A stretch of 64,000 bases of DNA from Bacteroidales bacterium (lineage in GTDB: Bacteria > Bacteroidota > Bacteroidia > Bacteroidales > F082), in assembly GCA_016936505.1 (NCBI GenBank), contig JAFGXS010000071.1, positions 1 to 64,000 of the forward strand. Direction: 5' to 3'. Position 1 is the first letter of the stretch; each line of letters starts with the position of its first letter. The notes under the pieces are model-generated. The model was not told where the DNA came from. It searched no databases and worked only from the letters and a program-made list of their open reading frames with translations. Below are positions 1 to 7,489 of the stretch, in pieces. The position numbers and the translations under genes are program-made.

Positions 1-1
1 C

Positions 2-394
2 GAACAGCTTTCCGGAGTGGGGCCCGTACTCGGAGCCCGCTTCCGGGAACACGGCATTGCCGACACAAAATCCCTTCTGTTGGAATGTCGCACACCGGAG
101 AATCGATCCCGCCTGGCCGGACTGGTCGCCATCTCCACCGACCATCTGCTCAAGCTTGCCAATCGAGCCGACCTCATGCGCATCAGCTCTATAGGAACAC
201 AGCACGCCGAGCTGCTCGAATCGGCTGGCGTCGACACTGTCCGGGAGCTGAACCGCCGCAGTGCCGTCTCGCTCCATAAACTGTTGGTGAGCCTCAACAA
301 CGAGAAACGCCTCTGCCGCCGGGTACCTTCGGCCCGCAAGATCCTCACCTGGATCGAGAAGTCCGAAGCCCTGCCCGTCATGCTCCACTACTAA
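2..394 (+). CDS. DUF4332-like helix-hairpin-helix protein, 3' part
   Basis: The reading frame is open to the left edge, so only the C-terminal ~130 residues are present; the GTG at 17 is probably internal. Just inside the edge it reads LSGVGPVLGARF, a helix-hairpin-helix pattern. A second one follows at about residues 55-75 (RISSIGTQHAELLESAGV) together with the phrase TVRELNRRSA. These repeated short helical motifs are typical of DUF4332 proteins, which are thought to bind nucleic acid or act as scaffolds; no reaction is known. Base composition is visibly more GC-rich (roughly 60%) than the rest of the window (roughly 40%). The last 17 codons and the terminator behind them recur near 2.05 kb. 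The family call rests on motif appearance only. Confidence 0.65.
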   Translation, partial: EQLSGVGPVLGARFREHGIADTKSLLLECRTPENRSRLAGLVAISTDHLLKLANRADLMRISSIGTQHAELLESAGVDTVRELNRRSAVSLHKLLVSLNNEKRLCRRVPSARKILTWIEKSEALPVMLHY

Positions 395-425
395 ACCAAA
401 AAAGCGGCCGATGAGGTCGCTTTTT
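339..425 (+). repeat. 87-bp direct repeat, left copy
   Basis: This is the coding end of the DUF4332-like gene plus its terminator. It matches 2024-2110 at a constant offset of 1685 bp without gaps. The first 30 bases are identical, a few substitutions surround the stop codon, and the terminator is identical. The two copies bracket exactly one gene, the AlbA-type regulator on the minus strand. Confidence 0.85.
398..425 (+). terminator. Rho-independent terminator after the DUF4332-like gene
   Basis: An 11-bp stem (399-409 with 415-425, one G-T pair) closes a five-base GATGA loop. The arms start with five A and end with five T, so it could work in both directions; the AlbA-type gene on the other strand ends just to its right. 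A near-identical copy lies at 2084-2110. Confidence 0.8.
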
Positions 426-452
426 AATTGTTTTGTTGGGTGCTATGCCCCC

Positions 453-1892
453 TTAACGTTGGCTTATGCTCTTTAGCTGATAAAAAGTGCTTCTCCCTTG
501 ACCCTCTCTTACAATTAGTTTTTTATCAAGCATAGCATTGAAGATCCCTTTTGTTTTGGTCTCCCCTATAGCTAAAAGTTCAACAGCCTCTTTTCGAGAT
601 ATTTTTTCATGGTCAAGCAAATATAAAAGAATTCGTTTTTCTTCAATACCTAATCGGTCGTAATCGGTCGTAATCGGTCGCAATCGGTCATAATCGGTCG
701 CGTCCATCGATTTTTCCGACATATTTCCTGTTGTATCAGCCAAATTATTATCGGAAATTATCCGCGGTCGAATGATTTCCACATCGAAGAAATCATTCTG
801 TTCCGCTATTTTGGGTATTGGCAACCCATACTCCTGGCAATCCGTCATAATCCGATTAATGCCACTGCCCCATTGCTCAATCAGTCCCAGTTCTTTGAAC
901 ACACGAGCAATAACCCGGTTACGCGCTTCGCTACGCCCATTGAAAACGTCTTCCATGGTGATGCTGTGGGGCAAACCTCCAGGAGAGACAATATTTACAA
1001 CATCATCATATATACCCACCTTAACATCACGCCCCTGGTTTACGTAGTCGCGGTGTACAATGGCATTGATCAACGCCTCGCGCAATGCTGGAACAGGAAT
1101 CTCATAGGTGTCAGTACGGTAAAGCCCTTTTATTTCACCTTTTAGGTTGATATGGTTCAAAACAAAGCTTTGAGTATTTTCCAACATCGAGAAAATATCA
1201 CCACCGTACTCTTTTTTATCGGTAAAAACCGACATGGTGGTTCCTTTAAACCTTGCACATTTGATTGTGCAATGAGGAAATAGTCCCAGTAAAATCATCA
1301 AGGCATTGGTGGGATAAGATTTGCCATTTTCAGATTTCACCAATTTGAGATTTGCCAGTTTATTATGATTCAAAGGCTTTCCTGTACTTTCGAAACGTTG
1401 TCTTAAGGGAGAAATATCAAGTTGCTCGATTGTGAAATCGTAACAGATCTCTTCATCGAAACTGACGTGCCGTTTTTGGCGCTCCAGTTCCGCAATGGTG
1501 TTAATATCGGCTGTTCTATTGGTTGCTCCAATGCGGATGTATGTCCCATCACTTTTGCCTTGGCCTTTTAGAAAATAAGGTTTCATATTTCCTCGCACCA
1601 CTTCAATCACCAAAATCAATTTTCCTTCTATATTGACACTGTAAATCTCAGGCATGATGATGGGAGAACAGTTATCGGCAATGATGGATGCAATCTTGTC
1701 CTGCATATCAAACACTTTGCCGCCATCAATCCCAACAATTTCAAGGTTGTCATTCACCCCAACAATTAGTTTTCCGCCACTGGTATTGGAAAAGGCAATC
1801 ACCGTTTTTGCGATGGCATCATTCTTGGGCAACGTCTCTTTTAGCTCAAGCCGCTTGCTTTCACCCTGTTTTATCTGTTCAATCAATTTCAT
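453..1892 (-). CDS. AlbA_2 / HATPase_c_4 type putative transcriptional regulator
   Basis: This 479-residue protein begins with an AlbA_2 (Schlafen-type) domain at residues 10-130, with the typical E-x-KRLELKE start and the phrase FSNTSGGKLIVGV. A GHKL-ATPase-like domain (HATPase_c_4) follows at about 260-375, seen in REALINAIVHRDY, SPGGLP and GLIEQWGSGI. A winged-helix segment closes the protein at about 415-475 (KISRKEAVELLAIGETKTKGIF). Such proteins are annotated as ATP-binding or DNA-binding regulators; their targets are generally unknown. The linker at residues 398-414 is encoded by five exact 10-bp tandem repeats, so a copy-number change would shift the frame and remove the winged helix. 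The gene sits alone between two copies of the 3' end of its neighbour, which suggests it arrived as a unit. Domain calls are firm; function is inferred. Confidence 0.88.
   Translation of the reverse strand: MKLIEQIKQGESKRLELKETLPKNDAIAKTVIAFSNTSGGKLIVGVNDNLEIVGIDGGKVFDMQDKIASIIADNCSPIIMPEIYSVNIEGKLILVIEVVRGNMKPYFLKGQGKSDGTYIRIGATNRTADINTIAELERQKRHVSFDEEICYDFTIEQLDISPLRQRFESTGKPLNHNKLANLKLVKSENGKSYPTNALMILLGLFPHCTIKCARFKGTTMSVFTDKKEYGGDIFSMLENTQSFVLNHINLKGEIKGLYRTDTYEIPVPALREALINAIVHRDYVNQGRDVKVGIYDDVVNIVSPGGLPHSITMEDVFNGRSEARNRVIARVFKELGLIEQWGSGINRIMTDCQEYGLPIPKIAEQNDFFDVEIIRPRIISDNNLADTTGNMSEKSMDATDYDRLRPITTDYDRLGIEEKRILLYLLDHEKISRKEAVELLAIGETKTKGIFNAMLDKKLIVREGQGRSTFYQLKSISQR
651..700. repeat. 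Five tandem 10-bp repeats inside a coding region
   Basis: The unit TAATCGGTCG occurs five times in a row. Three copies are exact, the fourth has two changes (CAATCGGTCA) and the fifth is exact. It lies in the AlbA-type regulator gene, upstream of its winged-helix coding part, and gives a peptide with a 10-residue period (TDYDRL...). Since 10 is not a multiple of 3, gain or loss of one unit changes the reading frame. Confidence 0.95.
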
Positions 1893-2023
1893 GAGCTACC
1901 AATAGATAAAGGTGGTACTGGAAAAATGTTTCAACTATCTACAACAAAATTAAACCAAAAAAAGTCAAATCAAAGCAGGTTAAAACCCATCATCAAAAAC
2001 TAAAATAACCATTTCGACCCACT

Positions 2024-2110
2024 AGATCCTCACCTGGATCGAGAAGTCCGAAGGACTGCCCGTCATGCTACAAAACTGAATTAAAAAAGCGGCCGATGAG
2101 GTCGCTTTTT
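2024..2110 (+). pseudogene. 87-bp direct repeat, right copy: relic of the DUF4332 3' end
   Basis: The copy keeps the reading frame of the last 17 codons of the DUF4332-like gene, giving ILTWIEKSEGLPVMLQN and then a TGA stop. It differs by A-to-G, H-to-Q and Y-to-N changes. The identical GATGA-loop terminator follows at 2084-2110. There is no upstream part of the gene, so it is not a working gene. It may be the original gene end displaced by an insertion, or a partial duplication. Confidence 0.8.
2084..2110 (+). terminator. Second copy of the GATGA-loop terminator
   Basis: The 11-bp stem and GATGA loop are the same as at 398-425. The hairpin lies between the promoter side of the AlbA-type gene and the first phosphoesterase gene. 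It could insulate the downstream locus from read-through, but no gene clearly ends here. Confidence 0.7.
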
Positions 2111-2448
2111 GATGGTAAAATGTATTTGAAGGACGCATATTCATATTGTGGTTATTTGTGTACTGACATTAAATTCTCTAAGTTTTTCGGCCTTTTTGTT
2201 TTTTTAAAAATACCTACAACGCACACTGAACATGTGTTTCGCCTGAATCACCTTGTTTGTGTTAATATTTTTAATTTCTTGTTAATTCTTTTTTAAGCCC
2301 GCAATCATACTTTTATTCAAGATTCATAATTGGGGTTCCTGTTATGATTGCCTGGGTTATTGAGCTGTTCTTCTAAGTTAAACGAAATTGGCTAGCTTCT
2401 GATGAAAAACTTAAAATCGAAAATGGATACAATTAAATATCTGATATT

Positions 2449-4869
2449 ATGAGTAAAATAATGTCTTTTTATACTCTTTTAGTCGTGTTAAGTATTCCTA
2501 CTGCTAGTTGGTCTGGAAATATTGTATATCCCTGGCGGTCTACAACGGCCATCGTTAAAAGCGGAGATAGTTTTGATGTTTGGTTTAATGCCGATGCTGG
2601 TCAAACGGTTAATTCAGTTGAATTAAGGGGATCTTACAATACGATAGCCTGCACGAAATCTGTTGTAATGGGTGACTGGGAATACGATCCGTTGTCGAAA
2701 AACCGGTATAATACCCTCATAACAGTAACCGTACCATCAGAAGCACCGACTGATCGGTATGATTTGGTATTGCGGACTTCAAGTGGAGATGTGACATCTT
2801 ACGGGGGCGTTAAAGTTGTCAGGACTTTTAAGGATCAATATTACATCATGCATATGTCAGATGGCCACATCTATCAAAGCGGTTATGATCCCATTACCCT
2901 GTTAGCTCGAAAGTCCACCATGATAGAAATGGCTAATATCATGGATTGCCAATTAATTATCGAAACAGGTGATAACATGTACAATGTCCGGAATCATCCG
3001 GAAAGAGAAGAACACTATTTTTTGGGAATTGAAAGTGAAGGTATTAAAGGAATGGCTAAAGCTACATCTGCCACTTTTTTAGTGCCTGGTGACCATGATG
3101 CCTATACGGCAAATGATTGGCCACAAGCGACCGTTCAGGAAAATTCCAACTTTTTTAATGATTATTGGGGCTTGCAAAACTCCAGCTTTAGATATGGTAA
3201 TGGACGCTTTATGCTTTTGAATAATGCCTGGGACACTTCCATTAGCAGTGGAAAAGAACACCAATACCAAACCGATAATGCGGTAACTTGGCTGAAAGGG
3301 GCGGGCGCAGGTGGCAATTTTTTCTTGTCGGCAGGGCATTGTTACGATAAAATGCATGAGTTCATTGATGCCAGCCAACCTTTAAGTCTTGTATTGGCGG
3401 GAGATAAACACCATGTTAGAACCGATAATCCTTATCCATTTAATGATGGCAGTGCCTCGGTTGCTTACATAGCAGGTTCTATCAGAGATCATTTTGAATT
3501 TAATCTGTTTCAGGTTAATAACATTACAGGTACATATACCACCCTATCGGGAACGAATGGCGTAGTGGAGGTTTTGGCCAGTGGTGACCAAAATGACCGG
3601 ACTTCATGGGTTTCAAATCTAACTCTTACCTATACGCACCCTAATGATGGGAGTACTTATGAAAATGCCGCTACCATTATTAATAAGTTTAATTTTCCCA
3701 TTTCCGGGGCCAGAGTGCGTTTCATAATGCCTTTAGGATCAATGTATGCTGCGTTTAACGGTGCTATTGAACAGTCCTTTGATGGAACTTCAGTTCATGT
3801 TGTAGATGTTCGTCTGGATCTGGAAGCGAACAGCACTACAGTTGTAAATATTGCTCCATCGAATGTGGAAGATTTATGCCCGGATGATCCCTCAAAAATT
3901 GCTCCGGGAGAATGTGGCTGTGGCGTACCGGAAGGCGTTTGTAATCCCATCAGCGTTACGGCCATAACTGTTTCTCCCTCTATGGCGAATTTGAATGTAC
4001 AGGCTTCCATTCAGTTGACCTGCACAGTGGAACCTTCTGATGCGACAAATCCCTCTGTTCAGTGGTCTTCAAGTAATGAATCGATAGCAACAGTCGACTC
4101 AAGAGGTCTCGTAAGAGCTGTTGGTGGAGGCGTTGTTACCATTACAGCAACAAGCGAAGATACCGGTATTACGTCCACTTCAGAAATTACGGTTATTCCT
4201 GATTTTTTGACTTTACAGGCCGAGGATGCCGTTTTTAGCGGACCAGTCGTTAAGACTGATCAGGCAGGGTATAATGGTACAGGATTTCTTGATTTTGTAA
4301 ATAGTACAAACGATTATGTAACCTGGAGGGTTAATGTGGGTACCACAGGTACCTACTCATTATCGTTCAGATATGCACTGCTGTCTGGCAGCAGGCCTTT
4401 ACAGCTATCGATAAATGGTGAAATAAAAGTTCCATCCGTTGATTTCCCTGCAACCGGCAGCTGGTCATCATGGGGATATTACCGAACAAGCCAGGCTTTG
4501 AATGAAGGCTTTAATACTGTAACCCTTAAGGCAATTGGTTCAAGTGGAGGTAATTTTGATGAGTTGGGTGTTGGCGTTGTTGGAATCACAACAGGACAAA
4601 ATCTGAAATCTGATAAAGTTAGTAAGTCAGTTGTAATTTATCCCAATCCATGTCGTCAGGGTAGATTTTCATTGGGGCTGTTGGGTTTTGACTATGTTAA
4701 GGATGTGAAATTGAAGATTGTAGATCTTATGGGGCAAGCGGTTTATTCCGAATTATTAAATAGCGTTGATGTAACTCTGGATCTAAATGGCATATTATCT
4801 GAATCCATCTATTTTGTCGTAATTGAATCAAAAGGATTTAGGATTGTAAAAAAGCTGGTTGTGGATTAG
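2449..4869 (+). CDS. Secreted calcineurin-like phosphoesterase with Big_2, CBM6-like and T9SS domains
   Basis: Predicted cell-surface or released metallophosphoesterase of 806 residues. In order: signal peptide (1-22), a beta domain starting YPWRSTTAIV (about 25-115), a metallophosphoesterase core (about 130-350), a beta domain (about 385-475), a Cys-rich linker (CPDDP...CGCG, about 477-497), a Big_2 Ig-like domain (500-582), a CBM6/35-like module (585-715, starting LQAEDAVFSG) and a T9SS sorting tail (YPNPC...KKLVVD). Core motifs are SDGH (~136), TGDN, PGDHD (~213), AGHC (~297) and AGDKHH (~318). Compared with the paralogue at 10295, GNHD is GDHD and GHxH is GDKH, so two usual metal ligands are replaced and activity may be altered or lost. 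The substrate is unknown. It heads a run of four similar secreted proteins. Confidence 0.85.
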   Translation: MSKIMSFYTLLVVLSIPTASWSGNIVYPWRSTTAIVKSGDSFDVWFNADAGQTVNSVELRGSYNTIACTKSVVMGDWEYDPLSKNRYNTLITVTVPSEAPTDRYDLVLRTSSGDVTSYGGVKVVRTFKDQYYIMHMSDGHIYQSGYDPITLLARKSTMIEMANIMDCQLIIETGDNMYNVRNHPEREEHYFLGIESEGIKGMAKATSATFLVPGDHDAYTANDWPQATVQENSNFFNDYWGLQNSSFRYGNGRFMLLNNAWDTSISSGKEHQYQTDNAVTWLKGAGAGGNFFLSAGHCYDKMHEFIDASQPLSLVLAGDKHHVRTDNPYPFNDGSASVAYIAGSIRDHFEFNLFQVNNITGTYTTLSGTNGVVEVLASGDQNDRTSWVSNLTLTYTHPNDGSTYENAATIINKFNFPISGARVRFIMPLGSMYAAFNGAIEQSFDGTSVHVVDVRLDLEANSTTVVNIAPSNVEDLCPDDPSKIAPGECGCGVPEGVCNPISVTAITVSPSMANLNVQASIQLTCTVEPSDATNPSVQWSSSNESIATVDSRGLVRAVGGGVVTITATSEDTGITSTSEITVIPDFLTLQAEDAVFSGPVVKTDQAGYNGTGFLDFVNSTNDYVTWRVNVGTTGTYSLSFRYALLSGSRPLQLSINGEIKVPSVDFPATGSWSSWGYYRTSQALNEGFNTVTLKAIGSSGGNFDELGVGVVGITTGQNLKSDKVSKSVVIYPNPCRQGRFSLGLLGFDYVKDVKLKIVDLMGQAVYSELLNSVDVTLDLNGILSESIYFVVIESKGFRIVKKLVVD

Positions 4870-4956
4870 ATAAAGACAAAATGACTATTGTTAGCACTGC
4901 TTTTTAAATTGATTTTTACCAATAAAATCGAGTTGTGTTAATTTAACTTTTAAGAG

Positions 4957-7374
4957 ATGAAAACTATCGATATTAGAATTACAATTGTGGTTTTGTGCTT
5001 TTTTTTAGCTGAATCTTTAGCCAAATCGCAGGATGTTGGTGCTACTTTTTGTTGGCACTATAATGAAATATATGGAGGCCACTCCTATCCGGCCAATCAA
5101 TCAATAGCCAAACAAAAGCTTCCCGATGGCACCCACTGGTCGGTAACTACCGAGTGGTGGGAGAATATGGCTGAGGAAATCGAATTTTCCGGAATTGATT
5201 TTGTTGCCCTACTTTCCAGGGGGACAACACCTGATGCGCCAGATCGAGGAAATGGCAACCCGAAACATATTACTAAATTGGTAAATGCCATGAATCTGAC
5301 TGGTGCTACCTTTAAGTTGTGTATTTTCGACGACTGCCCTAATTCATGGACAGGAGCAAAAAACTGGAATGAATCGGGAGGTGCCGTATATTCAACCGAT
5401 AATCCAAAATTTGATTGTTCCGTTACGGCAAACTGGCAATATATCTATGATTATAATATCAAGCCTACGATCGAGGCAATTCCTGACGCAAAAAGGTACA
5501 AGATTGATGGTCGGATGGTAATTTGGTTTTGGGGGGCGAAGCCTTCCTGGATGACGAACTTGCAAGGCAATCTTTCGAGAATCCTGACTCATATCAAAAC
5601 AAGATGTCAGGCAGATTTTGGCTTTACCCCTTACTTAATTATTGAGAAGAGTTGGCTTGATAACGATAATACCATTACCACCACTCATGCAGATGGTGTG
5701 CATGGATGGTTTAGTTCTGCGGGCGGCGTTTCATATACGCTTACCTCATGGAATGGGAGAAAATTTGGTGCACTCTGCCCTGGAATTCGCACTTCAGATC
5801 GACCCGATTATATAGATCCGGCTATGGGAACCTCGGACAATAGTTTGAGGCTTAAAACAGGTTTGGAAAATACAGTAGGTGCAGGTGCTAGGACAACATT
5901 GGTGGAGGGGTTTACTGATGCAGCCGAAAACGCTGCCTTATGGCGGAGCAACGATGGTGAATATTACAACTATCCCAATCAGAGGTTAAACGCATTGCGG
6001 CATTATTCCAAAGATCCTTATCCAAGCATTTTAAAGATGGAGGTGGAGGCCTGCGACCAATATCATGATTTGACATCAGGCAACAGCGGTGGTGCATTTC
6101 TTTATAGTGGGGATCTTGATGTTCTCAAATGCGACGATATTTATGGAGGATGGTATGTCACAAGTACTCAGTCTGGCGAATGGATGGAATGGAAAGAACT
6201 GCCTCTGTTGGTCAATACAAAATTCTTGTTGAGATATAAATCCACAACTCTGAGTTCAATTAAATTCTCTGTGGATGGCATCGATTTGTCAACCATAAAT
6301 CTGCCTTCTACCAATGGAGCTTGGTCAACTATTGATGCAGGGGAGTATAGAGCGGCAACTAACGGTTTGCATACTGTGCGTTTGACAGTTGTGTCTGGGG
6401 CGCCAAGCCTCAACTATTTCACAAGGGTAGTGAATGGCACATTTGCCGTTACTGGAGTAGACGTTACTCCCGCTTTGGGAACAATCCCTGTGGGAGGGGC
6501 TATTCAATTGTCTGCACAAGTTTTGCCCATCGAGGCTTCCAATAGGACAGTGTACTGGTCAACATCCAACCCTCTGGTGGCAAAGGTGAGTGAAAATGGT
6601 TTGGTGACTGCATTCGCAGAGGGGTCTGCTGTTATTACTGCAACAACCCAAGATGGCGGCAAAACAGATGAGTCTATCATCTCGGTTATTGCTTCAACAG
6701 CCGAGACTTTAATACTCCAGGCAGAAGATGCCGTTTATGAGGGAGCAATTGTAAATACGAACCAGGATGGTTATCATGGAACTGGATTTATTGATTTTGT
6801 TAATTCCATCGGAGATTATATAGAATGGAACGTTGATGTAGCAAATGCTGGCGTTTATAGTTTTTCCTTTAGGTATGCTCTTCCAAATGGTGGCAGGCCG
6901 CTCGAATTGAAGGTAAATGGGGAAGTGAAAGTGGCCTCTCTTGATTTTCCTGGGACAGGAGATTGGGCCACATGGGGAAGTGTGACTACAAGCCAAGTGT
7001 TAAATGCCGGTAAAAATAAGATTAAACTATCTACCAAGGGGAGTAATGGCGGTAATATCGATGAATTGACCGTTGTCTATAAACAAGCCAGTACCGGTTT
7101 TCACGATTTGGAAAATGAAAAGGTTCAGTCGGTCAACATCTATCCCAATCCCTATCATCAAGGCAGATTATCTATCGATCTGATTGGATTTGAAAATTTG
7201 AGTCATATTAGGCTCAAGATTATTAATCTTATGGGGCGAACTGTTTATGAGGAATTGTTAAATGACAACTCACATGCAGATTTGAATTTGTCGGGTGTTT
7301 TGAATGAGTCAATTTACATTATTTCAATTGAATCAAGCGGATCATCTGTTGTGAGAAAGCTAATTGTTAAGTAG
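4957..7374 (+). CDS. Secreted DUF5010 protein with CBM35-like, Big_2, CBM6-like and T9SS domains
   Basis: An 805-residue secreted protein. A signal peptide (1-24) is followed by a DUF5010 domain (about 26-345; GATFCWHYNEIYGG, IDFVALLSRG, RMVIWFWGAKPSW, LVEGFTDAAEN), a CBM35-like module (about 360-490; MEVEACDQYHD... GGWYV), a Big_2 domain (about 497-583), a CBM6-like module (588-715) and a T9SS tail (IYPNPY...RKLIVK). DUF5010 looks like a (beta/alpha)8 enzyme domain and occurs next to carbohydrate-binding modules in polysaccharide loci, so a glycoside hydrolase role is likely, but no activity is known to me. It is a close paralogue of the product of the next gene: the first ~250 residues are nearly identical and the rest more divergent. 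It lies 87 bp behind the phosphoesterase gene. Confidence 0.82.
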   Translation: MKTIDIRITIVVLCFFLAESLAKSQDVGATFCWHYNEIYGGHSYPANQSIAKQKLPDGTHWSVTTEWWENMAEEIEFSGIDFVALLSRGTTPDAPDRGNGNPKHITKLVNAMNLTGATFKLCIFDDCPNSWTGAKNWNESGGAVYSTDNPKFDCSVTANWQYIYDYNIKPTIEAIPDAKRYKIDGRMVIWFWGAKPSWMTNLQGNLSRILTHIKTRCQADFGFTPYLIIEKSWLDNDNTITTTHADGVHGWFSSAGGVSYTLTSWNGRKFGALCPGIRTSDRPDYIDPAMGTSDNSLRLKTGLENTVGAGARTTLVEGFTDAAENAALWRSNDGEYYNYPNQRLNALRHYSKDPYPSILKMEVEACDQYHDLTSGNSGGAFLYSGDLDVLKCDDIYGGWYVTSTQSGEWMEWKELPLLVNTKFLLRYKSTTLSSIKFSVDGIDLSTINLPSTNGAWSTIDAGEYRAATNGLHTVRLTVVSGAPSLNYFTRVVNGTFAVTGVDVTPALGTIPVGGAIQLSAQVLPIEASNRTVYWSTSNPLVAKVSENGLVTAFAEGSAVITATTQDGGKTDESIISVIASTAETLILQAEDAVYEGAIVNTNQDGYHGTGFIDFVNSIGDYIEWNVDVANAGVYSFSFRYALPNGGRPLELKVNGEVKVASLDFPGTGDWATWGSVTTSQVLNAGKNKIKLSTKGSNGGNIDELTVVYKQASTGFHDLENEKVQSVNIYPNPYHQGRLSIDLIGFENLSHIRLKIINLMGRTVYEELLNDNSHADLNLSGVLNESIYIISIESSGSSVVRKLIVK

Positions 7375-7489
7375 TTGGTTACCCTTAAATAGCTATTTTA
7401 ATTATTGCCACTTCATTATGTTTTTACAAAAAAAATAGAAAAAGCGAGCATGTAAGTAAATTTTATGTTTAAATCCTAATAAATGAAAA

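Larger units (their letters stand above)
1893..2448. other. Intergenic region with DUF4332 relic
   Basis: This 556-bp stretch separates the divergent AlbA-type gene and the first secreted phosphoesterase gene. It holds the right copy of the 87-bp repeat (2024-2110). The rest is AT-rich, with no convincing gene. Promoters for both flanking genes should lie here, but I found no clear match to the Bacteroidetes consensus (TTTG, then TAnnTTTG). Confidence 0.6.

Noticed and set aside
651-700. Short CRISPR-like array
   Set aside because: The units are 10 bp, contiguous and without spacers, and lie inside a coding frame.
2096-2296. Open frame of 66 residues on the plus strand
   Set aside because: It begins inside the terminator copy, has AT-driven hydrophobic composition and no recognisable domain or ribosome-binding site.
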